Source of the DNA: a virus
Strand: one strand, 5' to 3'
Length of the DNA stretch: 40,036 bases
Virus record (IMG/VR): IMGVR_UViG_3300031746_000064
Span: 1 to 40,036 of that record
How positions within the stretch are numbered: the first letter of the stretch is position 1; each line of letters opens with the position of its first letter. The notes beneath the pieces were generated by a model that was given only the letters and a program-made list of their open reading frames with translations, ran no database searches and was not told the DNA's origin. This document shows, in pieces, positions 9,749 to 17,979 of this stretch. The position numbers and the translations under genes are program-made.

Positions 9749-10141
9749 ATGACTTCAACAGATGAAAAGATTGAGCAATGCTGGTTCCTTTACGGTATCA
9801 GGATTGGTCGTTGGAGTTTAGGCTATCTTAAATACCATTCAAAAGGAACAGAGGCTTCTGTTGATTTTGATTGGCAAAAAGTCATGGCCTCAAAATATTT
9901 TTTAGGGTGGTATCATACTCATCCTACTTTTTCCTCTGAACCTAGTGAGCTAGACGAAAAAACAATGAGATCCTGGATAAGAGGTCTTGGCCGAAATCTG
10001 ATCTGCGGCATTCTTGGGACAGACGGGCATAAATGCTGGTACTATTTCAGATGGGGTAATTCTATATGTCATCTGAGACTCAGATCTTATAAAGCAGCCG
10101 GATTTGTACTGGTTGATAGGAACAGAACATATGACATGTAG
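9749..10141 (+). CDS. JAB/JAMM metalloprotease (deubiquitinase-like)
   Basis: 130 residues. The zinc motif H56-T-H58-x7-S66-x2-D69 fits the JAMM signature HxHx7SxxD exactly, within G-W-Y-H-T-H-P. An upstream Glu (for example E35) would supply the catalytic base. Such proteins cleave ubiquitin-like tags or mature their C-termini. The gene starts 8 bp after the preceding stop and its end overlaps the next small gene by 11 bp, so it is part of the same operon. It is short, having only the core JAB domain. Because the Ubl encoded upstream already ends in Gly, the enzyme more likely removes tags than matures the precursor, but this is inference. Confidence 0.85.
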   Translation: MTSTDEKIEQCWFLYGIRIGRWSLGYLKYHSKGTEASVDFDWQKVMASKYFLGWYHTHPTFSSEPSELDEKTMRSWIRGLGRNLICGILGTDGHKCWYYFRWGNSICHLRLRSYKAAGFVLVDRNRTYDM

Positions 10142-10325
10142 GACCTGTTTAAGAGCTAAAAAATGTGGTGTTAAGATCATATGTAATCGGTCTAATGCAT
10201 TATCTTCAAATTTTGCGATCGAAGTTACCAGGTACTTTTTGAACAGTACTGTTCCCAGAGATTGTCCTTTAGGTTACGGCACTAAAAATGCCCAGAAAAT
10301 TTTTGATGCTATCAGGAAAAAATGA
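10131..10325 (+). CDS. Small Cys-rich protein between JAB and E1 genes
   Basis: 64 residues from ATG 10131 (M-T-C-R-T-C). Cysteines at 3, 6, 12, 18 and 45 suggest one zinc site or a redox cluster. It overlaps the JAB gene by 11 bp and ends in TGA that overlaps the ATG of the E1-like gene (ATGA), so translation of the three is coupled. It is one of the genes whose TGA stop could be read by the UCA tRNA; read-through would add only a few residues before TAA. No family is recognised. Confidence 0.6.
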   Translation: MTCRTCLRAKKCGVKIICNRSNALSSNFAIEVTRYFLNSTVPRDCPLGYGTKNAQKIFDAIRKK

Positions 10326-10951
10326 ATACTCTAATTCACGAACAAAAATACCGAGGCGATAAGCTCCTGGCAAAAATGGCCGAGCAGGAATTCATTGTAT
10401 GTGGTGCCGGAGCCATCGGTTCTAATCTTGTTGAAAACATGGTCAGACAGGGCTTTAAAAAAATCACTGTAATTGATTTTGATCGGGTGGATGATCATAA
10501 CAGACATACCCAGACCTGGCATAGACGTGACATAGGACAGCTCAAAACTGCTATTCTGAAGAATCAAGTATTCAGTATCATGGGACTGACTATTTACGAT
10601 TTTCCCAGGAAACTGGATGAGTCCAATGTCGGAAAAGTCCTTAAAAAGGGTGCCATAATCATTGATGGCTTTGATAACCATGAGAGCAGAAAATTAGTGA
10701 CCGTGCATTGTCTGAAAAACGACATAGAATGTCTTCATGTAGGTCTTAACAAAGATTGTGCAGAAATACATTGGAACGAGGCTTATCATATTCCAGAGCC
10801 GATAAAAGGCATGGATGTATGTGAATATCCTCTGGCCAGAAACGTCATTATGATGGCAGTATCTGTGGCTAGTGAAGTTCTTATACGATTTCTGGACAAC
10901 GGCTCACGACAGAACTATTTTATTACTCTCGGTGACTTTAAGATAATCTAA
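10322..10951 (+). CDS. ThiF/E1-like adenylating enzyme
   Basis: 209 residues with a Rossmann nucleotide site G28-A-G30-A-I-G33, acidic strand end I-D-F-D (51-54), the N60-R61 pair, D70-I-G-x-x-K75 and D115-x-x-D118-N-x-x-x-R123, all hallmarks of ThiF/MoeB/E1 enzymes that adenylate the C-terminal Gly of ubiquitin-like proteins. Candidate thiol Cys residues are C137 and C146. The Cys4 zinc site of MoeB is absent and the chain is at the short end for the family. It is the last gene of the operon and is followed by a long hairpin. PRTRC-type systems have the same Ubl + JAB + ThiF set; the TROVE gene is the unusual addition here. Confidence 0.88.
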   Translation: MNTLIHEQKYRGDKLLAKMAEQEFIVCGAGAIGSNLVENMVRQGFKKITVIDFDRVDDHNRHTQTWHRRDIGQLKTAILKNQVFSIMGLTIYDFPRKLDESNVGKVLKKGAIIIDGFDNHESRKLVTVHCLKNDIECLHVGLNKDCAEIHWNEAYHIPEPIKGMDVCEYPLARNVIMMAVSVASEVLIRFLDNGSRQNYFITLGDFKII

Positions 10952-10962
10952 AAATCCTCTAA

Positions 10963-11020
10963 ACAAACGGTGCCTAATCAGATATCAGAGGCGGTATCTG
11001 GAAATAATGGCACCGTTTGT
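10963..11020 (+). other. Long two-part hairpin after the E1-like gene
   Basis: A perfect 12-bp stem (10963-10974 with 11009-11020, ACAAACGGTGCC and complement) encloses an internal loop and a second 6-bp stem CAGATA/TATCTG (10979-10984 / 10995-11000). No U-tract follows, so it is not a standard terminator. It may be a processed RNA, a Rho-type stop site or a structured RNA linked to the TROVE operon. Confidence 0.5.
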
Positions 11021-11115
11021 CCCCTTTATAACCCTTTAAATAATAGCTAATTACAAACTATTAATAATCAATTAATTATTCTACCTTTTGGAATTCTATT
11101 TTTAAAGGATATAAT

Positions 11116-11625
11116 ATGTCAATTACATTTGTAAGTGGCCCTGGAAATCATTCCCCTCTAAAAAAGACTCAGAAAGATACCTCTAAAGAAGAACCTAAAA
11201 AGGGGCCTGAATCCTTTAAACAGAAAAGAGATTTAATAAAACAAAAACAAGACATTGATAAAAAATTACGATCTCTTTCTGCAGCATTACGCTATACTGC
11301 GTTACGCATGGCTGCAGATCCTAATGATGATCCCAATGACCTATATAAACAGCTACGACCCATTCTGACAAAAATGAATATCCACGGTAAAGTAGATAGA
11401 AGTAAAACAGTCATTACTGAACAAACAGACGATAAAAAAAATAGACTCTATAGAGTTCAAATGCGAAGAGAGCAACAACTTTCTGATAAAGAAATAGAAA
11501 GAATAAAAAGAGAAAGAGATTCATTTGAGAAAATTGACTGGGATCCCAAAGGTTTAATGATTTATATATGGGCTCCTTATACTGCCGTTCCTTTAAACTT
11601 GGACAAATCTACCCACATGAGATAA
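11116..11625 (+). CDS. Charged coiled-coil phage protein, 3' end altered by an insertion
   Basis: 169 residues with AAAGGAT before ATG. The N-terminus is Lys/Glu-rich and low complexity, followed by a long predicted coiled coil (about 35-60) and another charged helix (about 115-140). The last few codons lie inside the end of the TnpB element: the right-end hairpin at 11604-11630 overlaps the stop. The present C-terminus (D-K-S-T-H-M-R) is therefore probably transposon-derived and the original tail may have been lost or displaced. No family recognised. Confidence 0.6.
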   Translation: MSITFVSGPGNHSPLKKTQKDTSKEEPKKGPESFKQKRDLIKQKQDIDKKLRSLSAALRYTALRMAADPNDDPNDLYKQLRPILTKMNIHGKVDRSKTVITEQTDDKKNRLYRVQMRREQQLSDKEIERIKRERDSFEKIDWDPKGLMIYIWAPYTAVPLNLDKSTHMR

Positions 11626-12849
11626 ATTTGATGTTAAATTCCTGCTTCTCTGAAGAGCACCATCCTCCGCCGTGCGAAGCCCGGCGACGGACTGTGACCT
11701 CTCTTCTCCACAGGCTTTATGTTTAGAGAGACTCCGATGGAACTCACCGTATCTCTTTAAATTTAATGCAGCATTTAAATCTCTGTCAAGAATATTTCCA
11801 CACCCACACTCATAAACCCTATCTTTTAATGTCAGGTCTTCCTTAATCTGACCACAAGAAGAACAAAGTTTACTTGAAGGAAAGAATCTGTCCGCTACGA
11901 TTATTTCAGACCCATACCACAAAGCCTTATAAGTTAACTGCCTTCGGATCTCACCGAAGGATGCGTCACTTAATGCCTTTGACAATTTATGGTTCTTTAG
12001 CATATTCTTGACTGATAAATCCTCAATAACTAAAATCTTAGGCTTGGTTTTCACCAAAGATGAAGTCATTTTATGGATTACATCTTTCCTACAATTAGAG
12101 ACTTTTTTATGCTTTATCTGTAAAATTTCTACCGACTTTCTTTTGTTTGAAGACCCCTTTTTTCTCCTTGATACTTCTCTCTGCTGCCTCTTCAAAGACC
12201 TCTCTAACTTATTAAGATTCTTAGGATTAGCATACTTGGTACCGTCTGATACAGTAGCTAAAGTTTTTATCCCTAAGTCAACCCCAACTATTTCTTCAGG
12301 GTGCATAACAGGATTAAGTAAATTTTCTTCTACCTGGACAGAAATATACCATTTATCTGCTTCTTTACTTATTGTATATGAGTTAAATTTTACCCCTTTT
12401 ACAGGTATATAATTTTTCTCTTTTAATCTTATAGGGGCATTTATTAGAGGTAATTTTATAGAGGATCCAGTGATATAAACTGCCCCTGTAGAAATTCTGA
12501 ATGAGTCTTTGCCTTTGTGTTTGGATTTAAATTTAGGAAATCCTACTTTCTGGCCTGATTTGATACCACGGAAGAAGTTTTTAAAAGCTTTATCCAGGTC
12601 TCTTAGGGATTCCTGAGGGGCACATTTAGTGGACTCGTACATCCAAGGGAATTTTTCATCTTTAAGTTTACAAAGATCTTTATGCTGATTTACGGCTGTA
12701 GTGGATTTTTTCTCATTTTTATAAAGCTCTATGCGTTGAGCCAGGCCCCAATTGAAGGCGAAGCGAGCGCAACCGGCGCTCCGCGCCAGAGCGTTACGCT
12801 GCTTGTTGTTGGGTTTAAGTTCAGCTTTATAGGCTTTATTTATGATCAT
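11593..12849 (-). CDS. tnpB: TnpB RNA-guided nuclease (IS200/IS605 type), solitary
   Basis: 418 residues. RuvC residues are intact: D191 in V-G-V-D-L-G-I, E276 in V-I-E-D-L and D357 in L-D-R-D-L-N-A, with a zinc knuckle C329-x2-C332 ... C348-x-C350. The N-terminus has the usual K-x-E-L-K-P-N-x-x-Q start. No TnpA transposase is present, so the element would be mobilised in trans or is kept for its nuclease. In this family the 3' end of the gene also encodes the omega (reRNA) guide scaffold; here a GC-rich hairpin region at about 11665-11700 and the terminal hairpin at 11604-11630 fit that. The guide would be read from sequence just beyond the right end, at about 11580-11603 on the minus strand. 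It inserts antiparallel to neighbouring genes. Confidence 0.92.
   Translation of the reverse strand: MIINKAYKAELKPNNKQRNALARSAGCARFAFNWGLAQRIELYKNEKKSTTAVNQHKDLCKLKDEKFPWMYESTKCAPQESLRDLDKAFKNFFRGIKSGQKVGFPKFKSKHKGKDSFRISTGAVYITGSSIKLPLINAPIRLKEKNYIPVKGVKFNSYTISKEADKWYISVQVEENLLNPVMHPEEIVGVDLGIKTLATVSDGTKYANPKNLNKLERSLKRQQREVSRRKKGSSNKRKSVEILQIKHKKVSNCRKDVIHKMTSSLVKTKPKILVIEDLSVKNMLKNHKLSKALSDASFGEIRRQLTYKALWYGSEIIVADRFFPSSKLCSSCGQIKEDLTLKDRVYECGCGNILDRDLNAALNLKRYGEFHRSLSKHKACGEERSQSVAGLRTAEDGALQRSRNLTSNLSHVGRFVQV
11604..11630 (-). repeat. Right-end hairpin of the first TnpB element
   Basis: An imperfect palindrome able to form 11 base pairs (some G-U) around a five-base loop, read on the minus strand downstream of most of tnpB. 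IS200/IS605 elements carry subterminal hairpins of this kind. The precise element end is probably within the next 10-15 bases. Confidence 0.6.
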
Positions 12850-12989
12850 GGTATATTAAAATAGTACAGGATTAGGTAGAAATGTCTAAAATTTTAGTTA
12901 ATTGTTACTACCCTATTTTTTAATTTCAATTTCGACCGGAATAAGGTATATTGTAGCTAAATACCATGCTATATTGAAAGATTTTTAAA

Positions 12990-13292
12990 ATGATTAAAAC
13001 GCTCTATCTGGGTAATCTTCCTTGGAATGTTACCAAAGAAGATATCGAAAAACTTTTCAATCCTCTGGGTACTGTATCTTCTATAAAAATTGTTAAAGAT
13101 GGGATTACAGGACGTCCTAAAGGCTACGGATTCATTACCATGGAAAATGCTGAGACGGCAATGAATGTTTTAAATGGTAAAGATTTATGCGGCAGGTCTG
13201 TTAAAATAAACGAAGTACACAAAAATTATCAGAACCAAACCGAGAAGACCTCTCCTAAATTCTATATACCGGCAACAAATACCTACTGCTGA
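12990..13292 (+). CDS. RRM RNA-binding protein
   Basis: 100 residues with one complete RRM: RNP2 L-Y-L-G-N-L (5-10), RNP1 K-G-Y-G-F-I-T-M (44-51) and the expected spacing between them, then a short polar tail. This is the glycine-less single-RRM type found in cyanobacteria, other bacteria and some large phages, which binds single-stranded RNA. It ends with TGA and overlaps the convergent gene by 10 bp. The presence of Ro60-like, RRM and Y-RNA-like elements in one window suggests attention to RNA handling, but no direct link between them can be shown. Confidence 0.88.
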   Translation: MIKTLYLGNLPWNVTKEDIEKLFNPLGTVSSIKIVKDGITGRPKGYGFITMENAETAMNVLNGKDLCGRSVKINEVHKNYQNQTEKTSPKFYIPATNTYC

Positions 13293-13918
13293 TCATCTTC
13301 AATATTCGTACCCATACCTAAATAATCCAGAAATTTCTTAATATTTGTAATATCTATTTTAGGTATCTGGTTTTTAACAGGCACAGGAAGGTCCGATTTA
13401 CTATCAACAAGAACAAGTGCAGTACCTTTTACTTTGATGTTATAATTTGAAAAATTTTTCCATAGCTCAAAGAAATCTTTCAAAGCCAGCCACAACCGTT
13501 GGTATTTTATTCTCAATAAAAAATTCTGACGATGTAAATAGGCCATAAGATTGGTATTTTTAGTCATTGTTGCTTCAACATCTTTTTTTGCCAAATCAAC
13601 TACTCTTCTATCGTACTTTTTAATCTGATCAGACAAATGTTCCGGTATAAAACCTACAATCCTATCTGTAGCAAGAATGTGCTCAAAAGTGTAGAAACAC
13701 CTGGAAGGACGAGGTCTTGACGCTACAATGCTTTTCAATTCATCTCTTTTAGGGTGATCTAAAAGATCCGGAGTGTTGAGAAAGTCGATGAGCTCCTGCC
13801 AGAAATTCATGACTTTAGAAGGGCTCTTTTTCCATTTAAGCTTTATAGAAGTTAAAGCTGGTTTCAGTGCTGGGTCTACTTGAATTATTCTATCAATGGT
13901 AAGGCCTAGATTCTTCAC
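13283..13918 (-). CDS. Hypothetical phage protein
   Basis: 211 residues, GTG start at 13918 with AAGGA about 10 bases upstream. Mostly helical and basic, with a Trp-rich middle (K-W-K-K-S, F-W-Q-E-L, W-L-A-L-K-D-F-F-E-L-W-K-N). No known domain recognised. It is transcribed against the RRM gene and divergently from the gene at 14070; the 150-bp intergenic region between them should contain both promoters. Confidence 0.6.
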   Translation of the reverse strand: MKNLGLTIDRIIQVDPALKPALTSIKLKWKKSPSKVMNFWQELIDFLNTPDLLDHPKRDELKSIVASRPRPSRCFYTFEHILATDRIVGFIPEHLSDQIKKYDRRVVDLAKKDVEATMTKNTNLMAYLHRQNFLLRIKYQRLWLALKDFFELWKNFSNYNIKVKGTALVLVDSKSDLPVPVKNQIPKIDITNIKKFLDYLGMGTNIEDDQQ

Positions 13919-14069
13919 TATGTTATATCCTTTTGATTGTTCTATCTAATAATACAAAAACCGGCCTCTGTTTTTCAACTTAATATAAATAAAATATTAT
14001 ATTCACGACAAATCTATCTTTCAATTTCAACTATAAAATATGTATCATAGCATATAAGGAGAATCGATA

Positions 14070-14285
14070 ATGAATAATTCTATTAATGCACGTATTGAAG
14101 ATGATGTGGAAAAAATAGTTTCAAAAGGAGAAAAACTCGGGACCATGACTCACAACGCACTGAAAAATAAAGGGTTAAAACTTATGACCCTTATTGTCAC
14201 TGTAGTCTTTGGTGTCTTAGGATTAATATATTTTTTCGGAAAACACCTGATTAAGGGAAAAAATAATGCCGAGGCAAAAGTTTGA
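14070..14285 (+). CDS. Small single-span membrane protein
   Basis: 71 residues with TAAGGAGAA before ATG. A polar N-terminus is followed by one hydrophobic helix (about residues 41-61, L-M-T-L-I-V-T-V-V-F-G-V) and a basic tail. It ends in TGA and overlaps the next gene by 20 bp. Function unknown. Confidence 0.7.
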   Translation: MNNSINARIEDDVEKIVSKGEKLGTMTHNALKNKGLKLMTLIVTVVFGVLGLIYFFGKHLIKGKNNAEAKV

Positions 14286-14583
14286 ATTCATCTGCACCAA
14301 CTGCCAAAAATATTTCGATTTTAATCTGAATACGACTTTAAACGGCAATTACAGAATTCATTGCCCTAATTGCGGACATATCCATTATAGACAAGTTAAT
14401 AACGGAGCTATAACAGACAATCGTTTCACTGACGGTCATGATGATCAGATACTTGTCGAAGACATCGTGCCCATGGTGTCTTCTTGCAGAGACTATCAAA
14501 AAGAGACAGTAGAGGATAACTCTCTTAATGCTAGAGGCTTTGTAAAAAGACTCTGGTCAGAGCTGTTTTCCGGTGTGACTTAA
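14266..14583 (+). CDS. Zinc-ribbon protein
   Basis: 105 residues. C10-x2-C13 and C34-x2-C37 (C-P-N-C-G-H) form a typical zinc ribbon in the first 40 residues; the rest is acidic and polar without recognised motifs. It overlaps the membrane protein gene by 20 bp, so the two are probably co-translated. The start codon lies inside the previous gene with AAGGGA upstream. Confidence 0.7.
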   Translation: MPRQKFEFICTNCQKYFDFNLNTTLNGNYRIHCPNCGHIHYRQVNNGAITDNRFTDGHDDQILVEDIVPMVSSCRDYQKETVEDNSLNARGFVKRLWSELFSGVT

Positions 14584-14633
14584 TAAGACTATAAAAAGAA
14601 CAGGCTATAAATATATCATGGAAAGGACCAAAA

Positions 14634-15008
14634 ATGTCCAGAGTAATTCCGTTCATAAAAGGAAAATCAAAAACTGATAAGTCAGCTGTTGTCCTAGATA
14701 CAGGAACAATATACGGTCTGACTTATAACATCTATGCCAGAGGTAATATCCATTTGATAGATGATGATGGACTGGTGTTCAAAAAAGACTGTGATATGTT
14801 TGAAGATGATTTTACCCGGGCAAATCTCAACCAGATAAAAGACGGGGATGAAATCGTCATTAAAGGAGCCGGCGATACTTCTGATCTTGTTGTAAAATGT
14901 ACTGATGGAGATATTCAAATGTCTCTTATCAGTAAAGAATTTCCAATAATGAAATCATTAAGAGATCTTATAAGTAAAGCCAAAAAACATAGGGGGAACT
15001 CGGTATGA
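14634..15008 (+). CDS. Hypothetical phage protein
   Basis: 124 residues with GGAAAGGA before ATG. The sequence is beta-rich and acidic (D-D-D-G, D-G-D-E-I-V-I-K-G) with a basic C-terminal helix. The stop is TGA, overlapping the next ATG (ATGA), which indicates translational coupling. No family recognised. Confidence 0.6.
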   Translation: MSRVIPFIKGKSKTDKSAVVLDTGTIYGLTYNIYARGNIHLIDDDGLVFKKDCDMFEDDFTRANLNQIKDGDEIVIKGAGDTSDLVVKCTDGDIQMSLISKEFPIMKSLRDLISKAKKHRGNSV

Positions 15009-15421
15009 CCGACTTAGTAATGGACAGAAGAATCACATGGGATCGTGCTCGTCTTAAAGAAATTGATGAAGCCAAGGTCATGATTCTAAAATATAAACGT
15101 ATGGGCTATCCGGTTCTAAAGGAAGACGGAACGGAAATGGAAAGATTCGATCCTTTCCTTGAAGAAGTCCTCATCAAAGCACAGAGAATCATGGGTAAAA
15201 AAACCCTGAAAATTCTCAATGAGCATGGAGACGAACGACTGGTCTGGGACATGAATAACGGCCGGGAAGCTAAAGAAGCCAAGAAAAAATTCCTCGATTA
15301 CATCAGCAAAGGCTATAAAGCCTATAGTGTTGATGCTGAAGGAAGAAAGAATCGTCGTATTGAAGAATACGACGTCGAGGCTGAAGAAATTTTGATGGTA
15401 CCCCCAACAGTCAAAGGCTAA
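15005..15421 (+). CDS. Hypothetical phage protein
   Basis: 138 residues, highly charged and mainly helical, with a conserved-looking centre (F-D-P-x-x-E-E-V-L-I-K-A-Q-R-I-M-G) and a C-terminal segment E-E-I-L-M-V-P-P. The style is that of a structural or virion-associated phage protein conserved among jumbo phages, but I cannot name a family. It is coupled to the genes on both sides. Confidence 0.6.
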   Translation: MTDLVMDRRITWDRARLKEIDEAKVMILKYKRMGYPVLKEDGTEMERFDPFLEEVLIKAQRIMGKKTLKILNEHGDERLVWDMNNGREAKEAKKKFLDYISKGYKAYSVDAEGRKNRRIEEYDVEAEEILMVPPTVKG

Positions 15422-15424
15422 TTT

Positions 15425-15871
15425 ATGGCTATAAAAAACTATACCTCTGAAGTCACAGTCAACAAGAGCGTCCAACATATAGAAGACCGTCTGGTAAAGG
15501 TCGGGGCATTTAATATCTTAAAAGAGTACTCAGAAGGTGAGCTTTCAGGAATTTGTTTTATCATAAAAACAAATAACAAAGAAGTACCTTTCAAGTTACC
15601 TTCCAAGGTCAAAAACGTTGAAAATTATTTAGCTTCAAAGGTTAAAAAAAGACGGTCAGGTACTCTGAACAAAATAAAGAACCAAGCAGCCAGGACCGCC
15701 TGGAAGCTACTTTCTGACTGGGTTGATATCCAGGTCAGTCTTATTGAATTGGACCAGGCTGAGCCTTTAGAGGTTTTTCTTCCATATGCATATGATTACC
15801 AGAAGAAACAGACCTTTTTCGATCGTATTAAATCCGGAAACTTTCAGCTTTTAGAACATAAGGATAAATAA
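15425..15871 (+). CDS. Hypothetical phage protein
   Basis: 148 residues starting 4 bp after the previous stop. The segment N-Q-A-A-R-T-A-W-K-L-L-S-D-W-V-D-I-Q-V-S followed by E-V-F-L-P-Y-A-Y resembles a widespread small phage protein family of unknown function. No catalytic motif is visible. Confidence 0.65.
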   Translation: MAIKNYTSEVTVNKSVQHIEDRLVKVGAFNILKEYSEGELSGICFIIKTNNKEVPFKLPSKVKNVENYLASKVKKRRSGTLNKIKNQAARTAWKLLSDWVDIQVSLIELDQAEPLEVFLPYAYDYQKKQTFFDRIKSGNFQLLEHKDK

Positions 15872-15872
15872 C

Positions 15873-16154
15873 ATGGGGGGCACAAACGAAAAAACAATAA
15901 ACGGCCTCAGGTATCACGAGGATAACGGTAACGTACATTTTCATGATGATCCCAGATCTTTGAAATTCTGTATGGATAAAGTTGCTTTCGTTAAGGAGAT
16001 GAAAAATGCTCTCAAAGACCTGTCTAATCAGGATGGTGTTATAAACATAGACGGTAATAATTTTAGTACACTTATTATCGGAAAAATAAACAAAGCCTAC
16101 TTCATTACTGTTCCTGACCTACTCACAGAAGAAACTATTAAAAACTTACTATAA
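15873..16154 (+). CDS. Hypothetical small phage protein
   Basis: 93 residues, ATG two bases after the previous stop with AAGGATAA inside that gene's end. Acidic, with an N-terminal G-L-R-Y-H-E-D-N-G-N-V-H-F-H-D-D segment. Family unknown; retained because of tight operon packing. Confidence 0.55.
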   Translation: MGGTNEKTINGLRYHEDNGNVHFHDDPRSLKFCMDKVAFVKEMKNALKDLSNQDGVINIDGNNFSTLIIGKINKAYFITVPDLLTEETIKNLL

Positions 16155-16166
16155 AGAGGCCTTGTC

Positions 16167-16880
16167 ATGGCAACAGCGGCTGATTATGACATTATGAACG
16201 TGAGTTATACTGGGTCCATCTATTCCACTTTTCCTGTTAAATGGACGATACCGTCTGCTACAAATGTTACAGATGGTAATTATCTGTACCCAACAATAGA
16301 TGATTATAATACATGTATTAATAGCTCCTCTTATACAGTAAAATTTGCAGATGTACCATTAGTAGCAGATTATGTCCCGTTAAAAGAACCGGATGATACA
16401 GGACCATACTATCATATTTATCCTCATATTCTACCTATCAACTGTACTGCTAGTATTTCTTTTAGTAATGAGTACACAATAGAAATTAATCCTGTAAATC
16501 CCAAAAAACTAAAATTACAAGACAATCTTCGAGTATCAGTAAAGACTCGAGCGGATTATTCCAATAATGTTTCCGACAATGAAAAAGCGGCTTTAGGAAC
16601 TCTTCGGGAATATGTAACAGAGCTGGAATTCAGAAAGTATCTCAAATACGGATTTGTTCTGGTCAAAGGCATGAGCGGAAATGTCTATCAGGTCTATAAA
16701 AACAAGGCACATACTCGAGTATGGAAAAATGGAAAGGTCATAGAAGAGATCTGTGTACGTTTAAAAGGTTTTGAAGCACCTCCTACAGATAATGTCATAG
16801 CTTTTAAGACTATGATTGAGGCTGATGAATCTGAATTTAAAAAACTAGGTAATGTCTATAATATGCAATATGCTGCTTAA
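16167..16880 (+). CDS. Phage protein with a conserved C-terminal domain
   Basis: 237 residues. The first 120 are beta-rich and look like a structural or adhesion module. Residues about 140-235 (T-L-R-E-Y-V-T-E-L-E-F-R-K-Y-L-K-Y-G-F ... Y-Q-V-Y ... H-T-R-V-W) form a domain I have seen in proteins of large phages, always without a known function. It starts at ATG with AAAGAGG upstream and is followed after 16 bp by the coiled-coil gene. Confidence 0.6.
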   Translation: MATAADYDIMNVSYTGSIYSTFPVKWTIPSATNVTDGNYLYPTIDDYNTCINSSSYTVKFADVPLVADYVPLKEPDDTGPYYHIYPHILPINCTASISFSNEYTIEINPVNPKKLKLQDNLRVSVKTRADYSNNVSDNEKAALGTLREYVTELEFRKYLKYGFVLVKGMSGNVYQVYKNKAHTRVWKNGKVIEEICVRLKGFEAPPTDNVIAFKTMIEADESEFKKLGNVYNMQYAA

Positions 16881-16896
16881 TTTAAGGAGATTTTTT

Positions 16897-17340
16897 ATGC
16901 CACTACTATCAGAACAGTACAGACTCAATGAAAAAATAAATGAAGCTCAATTGGCTATTGGTAATCAAATATCTCAGATGGAGAGTAACCACAACAGCAT
17001 CAAGGAACTTGAAACACTTAATGAAACTCTGAAAAAAAATCTAGAAAAAACCAAAGAAACCATGTACATCATGGAACAGCAAAGACTACATGTAAATGAA
17101 ATAGTACGCCTTGCAGAAATGCATCTACCTCGATTAAGAGGTGCAACTAATAATGAATTAATAGAATCTGATGTAACTGAACTTAGTAAATGGATTAGCC
17201 GAGTGAAAACTATGGATGGGTATTTGAGTATAATAAATGCTTTTAAAAGAATGGAAACATATCGTCCCAAAGACGTGAAAAATCCTTATGCTCTTATACA
17301 GAAAATTATCATAGAAGGTCCGTTAAAGAAAAAATCTTAA
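16897..17340 (+). CDS. Coiled-coil phage protein
   Basis: 147 residues from the ATG at 16897, which has AAGGAGA at the right spacing; the frame stays open upstream to 16852 but those codons lie within the preceding gene. Residues 5-65 are a long coiled coil; the C-terminal half is helical with a K-x-M-D-G-Y motif. Function unknown. Confidence 0.65.
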   Translation: MPLLSEQYRLNEKINEAQLAIGNQISQMESNHNSIKELETLNETLKKNLEKTKETMYIMEQQRLHVNEIVRLAEMHLPRLRGATNNELIESDVTELSKWISRVKTMDGYLSIINAFKRMETYRPKDVKNPYALIQKIIIEGPLKKKS

Positions 17341-17356
17341 GGAGTTGTTTTTTCTG

Positions 17357-17610
17357 GTGAACTTTAAAACTATTCCAATACCATTAAAAATAGGTCTGAA
17401 TCATATCGATCTTCCGTCAGATTTTGAAATACTCAATATCATTAATTACAGGTCTGTCCCTCATATAGTCATCAATTATTCAGAAGAAGATACAATACGT
17501 TACCCGCAATAGAAGGTAAATCAACTGTAGGCCATACCTATATAGGATCTTCTATTATATACAATGACTTATGTCCTGATCAACTTGTCCATATATGGTT
17601 AAAGAACTAA
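17357..17610 (+). pseudogene. DUF7352-like gene with a -1 frameshift
   Basis: A GTG start at 17357 (GGAG upstream) opens a 51-codon frame ending at TAG 17510. After a -1 shift at about 17506 the frame continues for 34 codons to TAA 17610, and the joined product (... D-T-I-R-Y-P / A-I-E-G-K-S-T-V-G-H-T-Y-I-G ... V-H-I-W) has the layout of the small DUF7352-type proteins: a P-L-K-I start, L-P strand, G-H then Y-I-G strand, and a V-x-x-W end. There is no clear slippery heptamer, so this is a frameshift mutation or sequencing error rather than obvious programmed shifting. The family assignment is from memory and tentative. Confidence 0.55.
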
Positions 17611-17888
17611 CAAAAACAATAAAGATTTTACTGAAAAAAGAGGGCTATAAAGTCCTCAGTACTAAATATTTAAAAGAGTTTAATCTTTTGAATATTAATC
17701 TGGATATTGTAGCTTCTAAATTTACTGGACTAAGAAATGCATTAACTGTTATAAAACAGATAACCGTAGAAGAGCCTGTCACAATAGGTCTACACTGGGA
17801 CCTTATGTCTATAGCTAAAAAATACAAAAATAAGGCCCATCTTTTCAGTAATAGAAGTTTTATTATTGATTTAATGTCCGCTAAATAA
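17595..17888 (+). CDS. Hypothetical basic small protein
   Basis: 97 residues from ATG 17595, overlapping the end of the frameshifted gene by 16 bp. It is Lys-rich and helical with a central L-H-W-D-L-M. No family recognised. The overlap suggests it was coupled to the broken upstream gene. Confidence 0.5.
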   Translation: MVKELTKTIKILLKKEGYKVLSTKYLKEFNLLNINLDIVASKFTGLRNALTVIKQITVEEPVTIGLHWDLMSIAKKYKNKAHLFSNRSFIIDLMSAK

Positions 17889-17979
17889 AGCTATCTTCTT
17901 TTTATACAATGATTTAGGTGTTTTTGATAATCTTTTAATTTTTTAATCATAATTTACTTATTTTTTAGAAAGGTTAATT

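Noticed and set aside
10104-10325. Longer form of the Cys-rich peptide starting at 10104
   Set aside because: The extra codons lie in the JAB gene and have no ribosome site; ATG 10131 is better placed.
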